Positions 1 to 8,632 of a DNA stretch of 64,000 bases are shown piece by piece. This DNA comes from Limnovirga soli (GTDB taxonomy: Bacteria > Bacteroidota > Bacteroidia > Chitinophagales > Chitinophagaceae), in the NCBI RefSeq assembly GCF_013106755.1, contig NZ_WHPF01000006.1, positions 1-64,000 of the forward strand, written 5' to 3'. A program made the position numbers and the translations under genes. The notes below the pieces were generated by a model. It had not been told where the DNA came from, did not search any database, and saw nothing but the letters and a program-made list of their open reading frames with translations. The stretch's first letter is position 1. Every line of letters starts with the position of its first letter.

Positions 1-78
1 CCGCCAGGTACTATGCAAATAAGTGTGTAAGTACTACGTTCAATCACTCACCGATAAAGCCCAATAATGTATCCAACC

Positions 79-98
79 GTACAAGAGTGCGACGCAAG
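79..98 (+). repeat. Dispersed intergenic repeat, type I core
   Basis: Perfect type I core gtacaagagtgcgacgcaag followed by the common tail taaagctgc. It lies about 70 nt upstream of the SDR gene. Confidence 0.85.
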
Positions 99-167
99 TA
101 AAGCTGCGGTATAAACTACTGCCCGGCCAATAAGGCTTTTAAGCGCAGCGCTTATTATCTTTACAGC

Positions 168-926
168 ATGAACAAAATTATATTGGTTACAGGTGCTACT
201 TCGGGTTTTGGGAAAGCCATTGCTGAGCAATTTGCCGCCAATGGCTGGGATTGTATTATTACCGGCCGCAGGGCAGAGAAATTAACGGCCCTTAGCGAAC
301 AACTGGTGCTTAATTATGGTGTTAAAGTATTGCCACTGGTGTTTGATGTGCAGGACAGACATGCAGTTTTTGCCGCGTTAACTAGCCTTCCCACCGAATG
401 GAAGCAGATAGATGTATTGGTGAATAATGCCGGACTTGCATTGGGCCGCGATAATTTTGAAACCGCATCCATTGACGATTGGGATACCATGATTGATACC
501 AATGTGAAGGGCTTGCTATATGTATCGAAAGCTGTACTGCCCTATTTTACCGCACACAATAAGGGGCATATTATTAATATTGGTTCTACGGCTGCCAAAG
601 AGGTTTATGCCAATGGCAATGTATACTGCGCCACCAAATCGGCCGTGGAAGCCATTAGCAAAGCACAACGTATTGACCTGTTGCCACATCGTATAAAAGT
701 AACTGCCATACACCCCGGCGCAGTGGATACCGAATTTTCGCTGGTGAGGTTTAAAGGCGATGCTGCCAAAGCAAAAGCAGTGTATGATGGTTACCAGCCC
801 TTGGTAGCGGAGGATATTGCTGCTACTGTTTTTTATTGCGCCAATTTACCCGAACATGTATGTATTAACGACCTGGTAATTACCTGTACAGCGCAGGCTA
901 ATTCGCTTACTACTTTTAAAGGATAA
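168..926 (+). CDS. SDR-family NADP-dependent dehydrogenase, YdfG-like
   Basis: A 252-residue short-chain dehydrogenase. The Rossmann motif TGATSGFG lies at residues 8-15, NNAG at 86-89, and the catalytic Ser140, Tyr153 and Lys157 are present. Phrases such as LVNNAGLALG, DTNVKGL, HIINIGSTA and EFSLVRFKGD match the E. coli YdfG family, which oxidises L-allo-threonine, L-serine and 3-hydroxy acids with NADP. It is cytoplasmic with no signal peptide. The ATG at 168 gives the full Rossmann start. It is a single gene; a type I repeat core sits 70 nt upstream, and the next gene is convergent. Family assignment is firm; the actual substrate is inferred. Confidence 0.88.
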   Translation: MNKIILVTGATSGFGKAIAEQFAANGWDCIITGRRAEKLTALSEQLVLNYGVKVLPLVFDVQDRHAVFAALTSLPTEWKQIDVLVNNAGLALGRDNFETASIDDWDTMIDTNVKGLLYVSKAVLPYFTAHNKGHIINIGSTAAKEVYANGNVYCATKSAVEAISKAQRIDLLPHRIKVTAIHPGAVDTEFSLVRFKGDAAKAKAVYDGYQPLVAEDIAATVFYCANLPEHVCINDLVITCTAQANSLTTFKG

Positions 927-931
927 AACCA

Positions 932-2011
932 CTAATTAGCATGCAGGTGCTGTGTTGGCGGGGTGGCCATACGGTTCTCGTAACCGGGTGGTGCAAAACG
1001 GGGATCTTGTATTAAAACAGAATCGGTTAGGGTGTACATAAAAGCGCTTAGCTGTCCAATTTCAAAATTGGACAATGGTATGCCATGTAACAGCAAAGAA
1101 TCGGTAGTGGGGCCCTTTACTACTGCCGTGCGATAAAAATTAAGCACACTTAACAAAGAAACAAAACGGCCATCGTGGCCATAGGGAAAACTTAGCTGCA
1201 CATTGCGTAATGTGGGTACTTTAAACAATAAAGAATCTTTTGCATTGCCGGTAATCTTCATACGGCCAATATCCTGTAAATAATCATCCATTGGCAGCCC
1301 GGCATTACGATAGCTTAGATCGGTAAATAAGGGCGGTGTATGGCAGCTGATACATTTTTGCTGAAACATATTATACCCCAGCCGCTGTGGCAGGTTAAAA
1401 CTGTCTTCCCCACGCATTACCCTATCATATTTACTATTGGCACTTACCATCATTACTACAAACTGGCTTAATGCTTTGGTTAGTCGTTGGGTATTGATGA
1501 TTTCATCGCCAAAAGCGGCTTTAAACATGCGGCGGTAGGCGGTATCGGCTTTTAATTTGGCCAGCACATTGTCAAGGGTTTCGGCCATTTCGTTGGGGGC
1601 GGTAATGGGTGCCAGTGGTTGCAGGTCTAAATGATTGATGCCACCATCCCACATAAACTCTTTTTGCCAGGCCATATTTACCAATGTAGGGGCATTGCGT
1701 TTGGTAAAAGTATAATTATAGCCATGGCTTAGGTTATGATCGTAGGTGGTAAATGCGGCAAATTGCTGGTGGCAGGCTGCGCAGGAAAAATTACCATCCT
1801 TGCTTAAGCGGCCATCGTAAAACAGTTTTCGCCCAAGTTGAAACCCTTCCTGGGTTAAAGGGTTTTGTTTAAAATTATATACCGGTTTGGGCCAGCCTTT
1901 TGGCACTACAAATGCCAGCGGATGAGTTTGTGGTACCGCTGTAAATTTTACCCAGCTTACACTGCATAAACCGGCCAGTAAAATAAATAATATGGTATAG
2001 GCTAATTTCAA
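932..2011 (-). CDS. Di-heme cytochrome c peroxidase/MauG-family protein, MbnH-like
   Basis: A 359-residue exported protein with an N-terminal hydrophobic segment (residues about 3-20) and two c-type heme sites, CAACH at 77-81 and CISCH at 220-224. This is the layout of the bacterial di-heme peroxidase/MauG family. Its start overlaps the stop of the upstream MbnP-type gene by 4 nt, so the two are translationally coupled. In methanotrophs, MbnH is a MauG-like di-heme enzyme that oxidises a tryptophan of its partner MbnP to kynurenine to build a copper site; the pairing here suggests the same role in the periplasm. The family call is firm; the specific MbnH function rests on context. Confidence 0.85.
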   Translation of the reverse strand: MKLAYTILFILLAGLCSVSWVKFTAVPQTHPLAFVVPKGWPKPVYNFKQNPLTQEGFQLGRKLFYDGRLSKDGNFSCAACHQQFAAFTTYDHNLSHGYNYTFTKRNAPTLVNMAWQKEFMWDGGINHLDLQPLAPITAPNEMAETLDNVLAKLKADTAYRRMFKAAFGDEIINTQRLTKALSQFVVMMVSANSKYDRVMRGEDSFNLPQRLGYNMFQQKCISCHTPPLFTDLSYRNAGLPMDDYLQDIGRMKITGNAKDSLLFKVPTLRNVQLSFPYGHDGRFVSLLSVLNFYRTAVVKGPTTDSLLLHGIPLSNFEIGQLSAFMYTLTDSVLIQDPRFAPPGYENRMATPPTQHLHAN

Positions 2012-2742
2012 GGGTTGGGTATAATGCTAAACATGTGCTGGTAATTATCCGCCATTTGAACAGCCAGTGGGCCAGGTTCATGACAAATGGGATGTTGTGC
2101 AATTTGCAAAGGCTGCAGGGCAATAAACCATTGCAGTATGTTTACCTGAATTGTAATGGTACCATTGTTTTTTATAACCATTGGCTGGGGCAAGTTTAAT
2201 ACAACCGTTCTTACCGTTTGCTGCTGTGGTTTATAGCCACCAACATGATAACTAAATGCATGTTGGGGCGTTTTGGCTACAGGGGCATTGCCTTCCAGTT
2301 TGGCCATGATATAGCCGGAGTTCCATGTCCAGAACATGCCTTTTGCCGGGTCCAGTGCACCTGTTTGTACACCACTTACATTCTTTACACTATCCACCCC
2401 CACCATAAATTGTATGGACTGGATCGTGTTGAGTGTGGTAGGTAACTGCAATTGTTTGGAATTACTATCGGCTTCGTTGATTAGGAAGTAATCATTGGCG
2501 TATTGCTGTTCACCATCGCCTTTTAATACCAAATTGGAGATATAATATTTAAACCCGCTGATAGTAAATGATTCGCCGGCCGCATTGGTGTAAAAGCTAT
2601 CTGGTTGTAATGGTGTATTTCCAACTGTATGTACCCATTGTATGGTGCAGGAATGCCCTGAAGGCTGCTGTGCATGCACAATTGTTATCTGCAAAATTAG
2701 CAGTACAACCAAACAGCCAACATATTTGAAACAATACCTCAT
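2008..2742 (-). CDS. MbnP-like copper-binding exported protein
   Basis: A 244-residue exported protein with a signal peptide (residues 1-24, ending VHAQ). The segment FTISGFKYYISNLVL (59-73), the WTWNSGY element (138-144) and the C-terminal DNYQHMF stretch are typical of the MbnP/MbnP-like family. W138 and W140 are conserved tryptophans; members of this family bind copper through a kynurenine formed from Trp by the partner di-heme enzyme, though which Trp is used here cannot be told. It is the first gene of a two-gene operon with the MbnH-like gene. No methanobactin synthesis genes are in the window, so a general periplasmic copper role is more likely than methanobactin handling. Confidence 0.8.
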   Translation of the reverse strand: MRYCFKYVGCLVVLLILQITIVHAQQPSGHSCTIQWVHTVGNTPLQPDSFYTNAAGESFTISGFKYYISNLVLKGDGEQQYANDYFLINEADSNSKQLQLPTTLNTIQSIQFMVGVDSVKNVSGVQTGALDPAKGMFWTWNSGYIMAKLEGNAPVAKTPQHAFSYHVGGYKPQQQTVRTVVLNLPQPMVIKNNGTITIQVNILQWFIALQPLQIAQHPICHEPGPLAVQMADNYQHMFSIIPNP

Positions 2743-2800
2743 GATGGGTACAAATATATTTGATTGTAGGCTGATATTATAGGACTGTTTATTTAGGCAT

Positions 2801-2849
2801 TTGCTAATTGGCTGTTAACTAAAAGCTAAGGGCTAACAGCTAAAAGCCC
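2801..2849. repeat. Degenerate gctaaaagc / gctaacagc repeat
   Basis: Short alternating units of the type gctaactaaaagctaa-gggctaacagctaaaagcc form a low-complexity, partly palindromic tract. Similar tracts occur at 56821-56852, 57465-57506 and 57619-57678, each close to a copy of the dispersed intergenic repeat. Confidence 0.5.
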
Positions 2850-2871
2850 TATGACGAATAGCATTACTACA

Positions 2872-2891
2872 GTACAAGTGTGCGACGCAAG
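2872..2891 (+). repeat. Dispersed intergenic repeat, type I core
   Basis: Core gtacaagtgtgcgacgcaag with upstream gcattac (2861-2867) and tail caaagct. It lies between the end of the Gfo/Idh/MocA gene and the start of the MbnP-like gene, antisense to both. Confidence 0.85.
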
Positions 2892-2927
2892 CAAAGCTAC
2901 ATCTGGCTCTCCTGCCCGGCCCATCCA

Positions 2928-4037
2928 TTATTTAAACATCACCGTTTTACCTGTTTTGGCCGATTCCCTTGCGGCATCTAAAATTTTTACTACCATCATA
3001 TTGGTTTTTAAAGCATACACACCATTTTCGGGCACTTCAATTTTCTTTCTTATCACATCTGCCAGGTATGCAAAAGGATCGGTATAAACGGGCACATCCG
3101 CAGCACTCACCTGTATGGTTTGTTCGGGTACAGATTCTTTATTCCTAATGCGCATGGTATTATTGTTTACGGTTATGGCATAGCCTTTTTGACCGTACAC
3201 TTCCATATCTTTCCGTCCAAAGGGCCAGTTCCACGAAGCCTGAATAATGCATTGTGCCGCCGGATAGGTAAGAACAATGGTGGCTTCATCGTCTACTTTG
3301 GGATAAATAAGCGGCTTATACTGTTGGGTGATAGCCGTTACAGAAATGGGCGCTTCGCCCTTCATTAAATAGGTAATTAAATTGGCGCCATAGCAACCAA
3401 AATCTACCAATGCTCCCCCGCCATTTTGCACAGGATCTGTTAACCAGTTAAAAAACTCGTTGGATACCCCAATTTCTTTGGGGCCCTGGTGACCATCATG
3501 AATAATCACTTTGGTAATATTGCCCATATAATTGCTGTCGTTAACCAGCTGATAGGTTTTTACCGTGGAGGGATACCAGGAAGTTTCGAAATTGGTGAGC
3601 AGGAATATATGGTTTTGCTGTGCCAGTTGCTGCATCCTCAAGGCATCGGCGTAATTGGTAGACAATGGTTTTTCTACCATTACATGTATACCACGCGGCG
3701 CACAGGCTTCTACTACTGCGGTATGCTGATAAATAGAGCCAAATGCAGCTACGGCCTCTGGTTTAACTGCCTCCAGCATGGTGGCTAAATCGGTAAAAAA
3801 TAGTGAGGCCGGCAAGTGGTATTTGGTAGCATAACTTTGTGCCAATGCTGTGTTGGGTTCGTAAATGCCTACCAGAGAAATATCGGTTTTATCCTTGCGC
3901 TCAAAAATCCATACGGCATGGCCATGGGTAAGTCCGGCAATGGCTAAACGTACCGGCGCAGTTGATTGTGCGTTTGCCATAAATAGTGCCGCATTACACA
4001 AAATAGTTAGCAGCAGACAGTAAAGATATTTTTTCAT
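2928..4037 (-). CDS. Exported Gfo/Idh/MocA-family oxidoreductase
   Basis: A 369-residue NAD(P)-dependent sugar dehydrogenase-type protein. A signal peptide (residues 1-24, ending ANAQ) precedes the Rossmann domain, which begins VRLAIAGLTHGHA (29-41). The family EKP motif is at 122-124. The dinucleotide loop is the G-x-x-x-G variant rather than GxGxxG. I chose the ATG at 4037 because the longer reading frame starts with TTG and adds six residues ahead of a good signal peptide. Exported members of this family are common in Bacteroidota and mostly uncharacterised; a role in sugar or uronate transformation is only a guess. It stands alone between two repeat-bearing spacers. Confidence 0.82.
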   Translation of the reverse strand: MKKYLYCLLLTILCNAALFMANAQSTAPVRLAIAGLTHGHAVWIFERKDKTDISLVGIYEPNTALAQSYATKYHLPASLFFTDLATMLEAVKPEAVAAFGSIYQHTAVVEACAPRGIHVMVEKPLSTNYADALRMQQLAQQNHIFLLTNFETSWYPSTVKTYQLVNDSNYMGNITKVIIHDGHQGPKEIGVSNEFFNWLTDPVQNGGGALVDFGCYGANLITYLMKGEAPISVTAITQQYKPLIYPKVDDEATIVLTYPAAQCIIQASWNWPFGRKDMEVYGQKGYAITVNNNTMRIRNKESVPEQTIQVSAADVPVYTDPFAYLADVIRKKIEVPENGVYALKTNMMVVKILDAARESAKTGKTVMFK

Positions 4038-4132
4038 TAAAGCATGTTTTAGCAATCGAAATAAAAATGGTGACTATCTGTTTTTAAAGATACATCTTTA
4101 TTGGCCCGGCAATAAAATAAGCAGCAGCTTTA

Positions 4133-4152
4133 CTTGCGTCGCACACTTGTAC
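4133..4152 (-). repeat. Dispersed intergenic repeat, type I core
   Basis: Minus-strand core gtacaagtgtgcgacgcaag followed by taaagctgctgc. It sits in the spacer between two minus-strand genes. Confidence 0.85.
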
Positions 4153-4227
4153 CGTAGCATTGGATGGAGCTTTTAAAGGCAAAGAAGATGAAGAAAGGGT
4201 TGGGAACAAAGCTTCATCTGGCAAATC

Positions 4228-4752
4228 TTAGTGAAAACTATTTTCCAATAATCTATAGAAAGCCAAAAAATGTTGTTTGTTCGTTTCTTTAATTAGCGGC
4301 TGTATGGATTGTTTCATTGTATTGAGGCAGTTTTTTTCCTTGCCTTCACAATTAATAGCTATTTCACCTGCAATTATTTTAGCCCAATTGGTTAAAAAAG
4401 ATTTATCAATTATTGGGTTGCCTGAATATAAAAACGCAATTAAATCATTAGGTTTTTTTTGAAAAAATTCATTGCCGGAATAACCTATCGCTTCTGATAA
4501 TGCGCCATCTGAACTGAAAGCCATTTTTGAAACCAAATAAATATAAAATGGCCTTGTGCTATTGTTCTTTGTAAAAAGGCTATCAATAATTGACAATGTT
4601 TTTTCGTCGTCCTTTGCTTTAAACTTCTTATTATAAAAATCTTTTGCCGCAGTTGATACTTGTTGATTATCCAAATATAATTGTATGTTAACAAGTGCCT
4701 GACCATTAGCATTACTACAACATAATAAAAAGATAAAAATGAATATTTTCAT
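4228..4752 (-). CDS. Small exported protein of unknown function
   Basis: About 174 residues, not recognised. The ATG at 4752 opens a signal peptide (MKIFIFIFLLCCSNANGQ), so the product is probably periplasmic or surface-exposed; an upstream in-frame Met at 4761 is possible. The mature part is Lys- and Asn-rich, with a Cys pair late in the chain (INCEGKEKNC). The gene is visibly more AT-rich than its neighbours and has repeat copies on both sides, which may mean it was acquired. No function can be proposed. Confidence 0.6.
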   Translation of the reverse strand: MKIFIFIFLLCCSNANGQALVNIQLYLDNQQVSTAAKDFYNKKFKAKDDEKTLSIIDSLFTKNNSTRPFYIYLVSKMAFSSDGALSEAIGYSGNEFFQKKPNDLIAFLYSGNPIIDKSFLTNWAKIIAGEIAINCEGKEKNCLNTMKQSIQPLIKETNKQHFLAFYRLLENSFH

Positions 4753-4899
4753 AATGTACAAAATAAATCTAAACTATGAAGCGACAATACGTTTAAGGAC
4801 TGGTTTAGCGCTTATCAAATTACTCTTTTGTATTTAAATTTTTTGCCTTGGTTTAAAAGTAATTGGTTGCTGATAAAGTTGCTGCCCATAGCACGGAAC

Positions 4900-4919
4900 G
4901 TACAAGTGAGTGACACAAC
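4900..4919 (+). repeat. Dispersed intergenic repeat, type II core
   Basis: Core gtacaagtgagtgacacaac preceded by ggaac, followed by agcagatgac. It lies in the spacer downstream of leuB. Confidence 0.85.
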
Positions 4920-4954
4920 AGCAGATGACACTAGAGAAAGAGCCGACTAACAAT

Positions 4955-4991
4955 AAAAATCCCCGCTACCATTATGGCAACGGGGATTTTT
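4955..4991 (-). terminator. Rho-independent terminator after leuB (bidirectional)
   Basis: Perfect 11-bp stem aaaaatccccg / cggggattttt with a 15-nt loop. It ends the minus-strand leucine genes, 15 nt past the leuB stop, and has T runs on both strands. Confidence 0.8.
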
Positions 4992-5006
4992 GCATTATGA
5001 ATTTAA

Positions 5007-6080
5007 TTACAAATGGCTTAATACCTGCTCGCCCATGGCATCGGTGCCCAATATCATTTCGGGGGCAGTGGTGGCATCGGCTATATCACGGGTGCGATAA
5101 CCAGCTTTTAATACCTGGTCTACTGCATGAATAACCAGTTCTGATTCTGCCTTCATACCAAAGGAAATATCGAGCAATAATGCGGCTGATAAAATAGAAG
5201 CCAGCGGATTGGCTACGCCCTTACCGGTAATATCATGCGCAGAACCATGAATAGGCTCGTACACACCGGTACCATCGCCAATGGAAGCAGAAGCAAGCAT
5301 ACCCATTGAACCGGCAATTTGCGAAGCTTCATCGGTAAGAATATCGCCAAACAAGTTGGCAGTAACTACCACATCAAAGCGACAAGGGTCTTTAATTAAC
5401 AGCATGGCGGTAGCATCCACAAACTGGTATTCAACTTCCACATCAGGATATTCCAAGGCCAGCTTTTGAATTTCTTCTCTCCATAAACGACTGGTTTCTA
5501 AAACATTGGCCTTATCTACTGAACATAATTTTTTACGTCTTGTACGGGCAGCATCAAAGGCTTTTCGGCCAATGCGCTCTACTTCAAAACGGCTGTATTC
5601 TGCCACATCGTAAGCAGTGTCGCCATTGTTTTTACGGCCTTTATCGCCAAAATAAATATCACCGGTTAATTCGCGGAAGAACAGAATATCTGCACCTCTA
5701 AGAATTTCTGGCTTAATGCTGGATGCCGCCAATAATTCATCAAATAATTTTATGGGGCGCAGGTTGGCATACAGGCCCAACTCCTTACGCATTTTTAATA
5801 AACCTTGCTCTGGACGCACTTTGGCAGAGGGATCGTTATCGTATTTAGGATGACCTACTGCACCAAACAAAACAGCATCAGAGGCTTTCATTTTTGCCAA
5901 AGACTCTTCAGGCAATGGATTACCGGTAGCTTCTATGGCCACATGACCAATTAAAGCTTCATCGTACGTAAACTCGTGACCAAATTTTGCAGCCACTTTA
6001 TCTAACACTTTTTTACCTACTGCTGTAACTTCCTGGCCAATACCATCGCCGGGAACAATAAGAATTTTTTTGTTTGCCAT
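5007..6080 (-). CDS. leuB: 3-isopropylmalate dehydrogenase
   Basis: A 357-residue cytoplasmic enzyme that oxidatively decarboxylates 3-isopropylmalate to 2-oxoisocaproate with NAD in leucine synthesis. Visible family signatures are ILIVPGDGIGQEV at the start, RELTGDIYFG in the middle, and DGTGVYEPIHGSAHDI near the NAD site. The ATG at 6080 is preferred over an upstream TTG (6101) because it gives the usual N-terminus. It is the last gene of the leuCDAB cluster, 94 nt after leuA, and is followed by a strong terminator. Confidence 0.95.
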   Translation of the reverse strand: MANKKILIVPGDGIGQEVTAVGKKVLDKVAAKFGHEFTYDEALIGHVAIEATGNPLPEESLAKMKASDAVLFGAVGHPKYDNDPSAKVRPEQGLLKMRKELGLYANLRPIKLFDELLAASSIKPEILRGADILFFRELTGDIYFGDKGRKNNGDTAYDVAEYSRFEVERIGRKAFDAARTRRKKLCSVDKANVLETSRLWREEIQKLALEYPDVEVEYQFVDATAMLLIKDPCRFDVVVTANLFGDILTDEASQIAGSMGMLASASIGDGTGVYEPIHGSAHDITGKGVANPLASILSAALLLDISFGMKAESELVIHAVDQVLKAGYRTRDIADATTAPEMILGTDAMGEQVLSHL

Positions 6081-6174
6081 ATATGTTGTTTGTTGAAGCA
6101 AGACCCATTAGCAAAAAGCAAGTGGTCTTATAAACTATAATTGAAAATACTTACTTAAAAATATCGGCCACTGG

Positions 6175-7719
6175 CTAAATTATATTCAGCATTTTTTGGG
6201 TGGCTATAATTGCTGAAACAGTTTGGTCACTATCAAGACCTCTTGTTTTAAACTCTTTCCCTTCCTTACTCCAGGTTATAATGGTTTCGCATAAAGCGTC
6301 AGATTTACCACCCGGCGGAATACGCACTGCATAATCAGTTAGTTGTGGCAGGCATATTTTTTTATCGGCATAAACTTTTTTCAGGGCATTCATAAATGCA
6401 TCGTATTGTCCATCGCCCTGTGCATGTTCTTCAAATACTTCGCCATCAATTTTAATACGCAGGGTTACCGAAGGCCTTAAATCTTTAGAATGCGTTAGTA
6501 CATAATTTTCTACGGTTACATTCTCCTCAACTGCACTATAGCTATCCAATACATCAGAAATGATATAAGGTAAGTCAGCCTGCGTAACCACTTCTTTTCT
6601 ATCGCCCAGTTCAATAATACGCTGGGTAACTTTTTTAAGATCTGCATCAGATAATTGAATACCCAGTTCGTTCAGGTTATTTTCTATATTGGCTTTGCCG
6701 CTGGTTTTACCCAGTGCATATTTACGCTGGCGGCCAAAACGTTCGGGCATTAAATCGTTATAATACAGGTTGTTTTTCTTATCTCCATCGGCATGTATGC
6801 CGGCGGTTTGGGTAAATACATTTTCGCCAACCACGGGTTTGTTGGCAGGTATCATAAAGCCTGAAAAGTTTTCAACCAGCTTGCTTACCTTATACAACGA
6901 TTGCTCTTTTACTGAAGTGGTTACATTTTTTACATAATCATTCAACACGGCAATGGCGCTGGCAAGTGGTGCATTTCCGGCTCTTTCACCCATGCCGTTT
7001 ACCGTTAGGTGCAAACCGTGGGCACCTGCTTTTACCGCTTCCAGCACATTTGCGGTACCCAAATCATAATCGTTATGGGCATGAAAATCAAAATGAATAC
7101 CGGGGTAGCGGTCTACCAGTTCCTTTACATAATTAAATGCTTCTTCGGGTATTAGTACGCCCAATGTATCGGGTAATAAAATTCTTTTAACGGGTTGTGT
7201 TACCAAAAAATCCAGGTATTGCAATACATACTCTTTTGAGTTGCGCATACCATTGCTCCAGTCTTCCAGATACACATTGGTATCTATTCCATTTTTTAGG
7301 GCCAAAGCAATTACGGCACCTACTTCTTCAAAATGCTGTTCCGGGGTTTTCTTTAACTGATGGGTTAAATGGTTTAAAGAACCCTTGGTTAACAGGTTCA
7401 TTACTTTGGCACCTGCTTCCAGCATCCAGTTAACTGAGGTTTCGCCATCCACAAAAGTGAGCACTTCTACCCTGCCAATAAAACCGTTATTATTGGCCCA
7501 TTCAGTAATTTTTTTAACGGCTTCAAATTCGCCTTCCGAAACACGGGCTGAGGCAATTTCAATTCTGTCTACCTGTACTTCGGTAAGTAATAATTGCGCA
7601 ATCGTTAATTTTTCTGATGCGGAGAAGGATACACCACTGGTTTGTTCACCATCCCTTAAAGTGGTATCCATTATTTCTAAATGCCTTGAAGAAGTTGCCA
7701 TCGTTAGTTGTGTAACCAT
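6175..7719 (-). CDS. 2-isopropylmalate synthase / citramalate synthase-type enzyme
   Basis: A 514-residue acyl-CoA condensing enzyme of the HMGL/IPMS family. DTTLRDGEQ at residues 18-26 starts the catalytic TIM barrel, FDFHAHNDYDLG holds metal-binding His residues, and NGMGERAGNAPL is the family GxGERxG-type signature. A C-terminal LeuA-type regulatory domain covers roughly residues 385-514, so feedback control is expected. Its length and the EIMDTTLRDGEQTSGVSF opening resemble the long Bacteroidota and CimA-like subfamily rather than classic LeuA. In the leu cluster it most likely makes 2-isopropylmalate, but citramalate synthase (isoleucine route) is a real alternative. An ATG at 7701 may be the true start. 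Confidence 0.88.
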   Translation of the reverse strand: MVTQLTMATSSRHLEIMDTTLRDGEQTSGVSFSASEKLTIAQLLLTEVQVDRIEIASARVSEGEFEAVKKITEWANNNGFIGRVEVLTFVDGETSVNWMLEAGAKVMNLLTKGSLNHLTHQLKKTPEQHFEEVGAVIALALKNGIDTNVYLEDWSNGMRNSKEYVLQYLDFLVTQPVKRILLPDTLGVLIPEEAFNYVKELVDRYPGIHFDFHAHNDYDLGTANVLEAVKAGAHGLHLTVNGMGERAGNAPLASAIAVLNDYVKNVTTSVKEQSLYKVSKLVENFSGFMIPANKPVVGENVFTQTAGIHADGDKKNNLYYNDLMPERFGRQRKYALGKTSGKANIENNLNELGIQLSDADLKKVTQRIIELGDRKEVVTQADLPYIISDVLDSYSAVEENVTVENYVLTHSKDLRPSVTLRIKIDGEVFEEHAQGDGQYDAFMNALKKVYADKKICLPQLTDYAVRIPPGGKSDALCETIITWSKEGKEFKTRGLDSDQTVSAIIATQKMLNII

Positions 7720-7813
7720 TATTTACTGTTATTGGATGGTTACCGGTTAATTTCCTTATTGAAAAATAATATAGCTATTGTTGTACTTAGCTGTTGTTGT
7801 ATTACTGGTCTTT

Positions 7814-7833
7814 GTTGTGTCACTCACTTGTAC
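7814..7833 (-). repeat. Dispersed intergenic repeat, type II core
   Basis: Minus-strand gtacaagtgagtgacacaac, preceded on that strand by gccataaatgagaaa. It is inverted relative to the type I copy 55 nt away, inside the leuD-leuA spacer. Confidence 0.85.
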
Positions 7834-7887
7834 TTTCTCATTTATGGCAGCATTCATTTTTTTTGTATTGCTGCTATACCTACTGCA

Positions 7888-7907
7888 GTACAAGAGTGCG
7901 ACGCAAG
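7888..7907 (+). repeat. Dispersed intergenic repeat, type I core
   Basis: Core gtacaagagtgcgacgcaag with tail taaagag, in the leuD-leuA spacer. It forms an inverted pair with the neighbouring type II copy. Confidence 0.85.
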
Positions 7908-7922
7908 TAAAGAGTAGAACAG

Positions 7923-7954
7923 TACAAAAGCCGGGTAAAAAACCGGCCTTTGTA
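7923..7954 (-). terminator. Hairpin after leuD, possible attenuator
   Basis: An imperfect 12-bp stem (tacaaaagccgg / ccggcctttgta, one mismatch) lies just past the leuD stop. The minus strand has only a short T run in the loop region and none after it, so termination may be partial, letting leuA be read through. Confidence 0.45.
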
Positions 7955-7965
7955 TAAATGTGCCT

Positions 7966-8562
7966 TTAAATAAGTCTTGCTCCTGAAAAATTTCTAATTT
8001 CTTCTCTCATGGCCTGCAGATAATCTATATCATCAAAACCATTTAACATGTTGTGTTTTTTGTATCCGTTTATATCAAAAGATTCCTGTTCGCCGCTGGC
8101 ATCAATGGTAATGGTTTGGGCTGGAAGATCAACTGTTAATGATGCATTTGAATTTGCTTCTATAGCAGTAAAAATTTTATCAAGAAAAGCTGGTGAAACG
8201 GTTACTGGTAGTATGCCAATATTTAATGCATTGCCTTTAAATATATCAGCAAAAAAACTGGAAACCACGCAACGGAAACCATAATCGTAAATAGCCCATG
8301 CCGCATGTTCGCGGCTGCTGCCACTGCCAAAGTTTTTACCAGCCACTAAAATTTTACCAGTATAAATTGAATTGTTTAATACAAAATCCTGTTTGGGACT
8401 ATCATCGTTATTATACCGCCAGTCTCTGAAAAGATTGTCGCCAAAACCTTTACGCTCGGTTGCTTTTAAAAAACGAGCGGGAATAATTTGATCGGTATCT
8501 ACATTCTCTATTGGTAATGGTACTGCTGTACTTTGTAATACGGTAAATTTATCGTAAGCCAT
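7966..8562 (-). CDS. leuD: 3-isopropylmalate dehydratase, small subunit
   Basis: 198 residues forming the swivel domain of isopropylmalate isomerase, which with LeuC converts 2- to 3-isopropylmalate. IENVDTDQIIPARFLK (18-33) and NFGSGSSREHAAWAI (76-90) are the substrate-loop signatures of the family. The ATG at 8562 gives the standard start. It follows leuC by 70 nt in the same direction. The spacer after it holds two dispersed repeats and a weak hairpin, which could lower expression of leuA and leuB relative to leuCD. Confidence 0.95.
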   Translation of the reverse strand: MAYDKFTVLQSTAVPLPIENVDTDQIIPARFLKATERKGFGDNLFRDWRYNNDDSPKQDFVLNNSIYTGKILVAGKNFGSGSSREHAAWAIYDYGFRCVVSSFFADIFKGNALNIGILPVTVSPAFLDKIFTAIEANSNASLTVDLPAQTITIDASGEQESFDINGYKKHNMLNGFDDIDYLQAMREEIRNFSGARLI

Positions 8563-8632
8563 ATGATGAAACTTTATGCTGTAAGCCTGCGCCTGCAGCT
8601 TTTATTAAATTGAAATAGTGAATAAAATGCGT

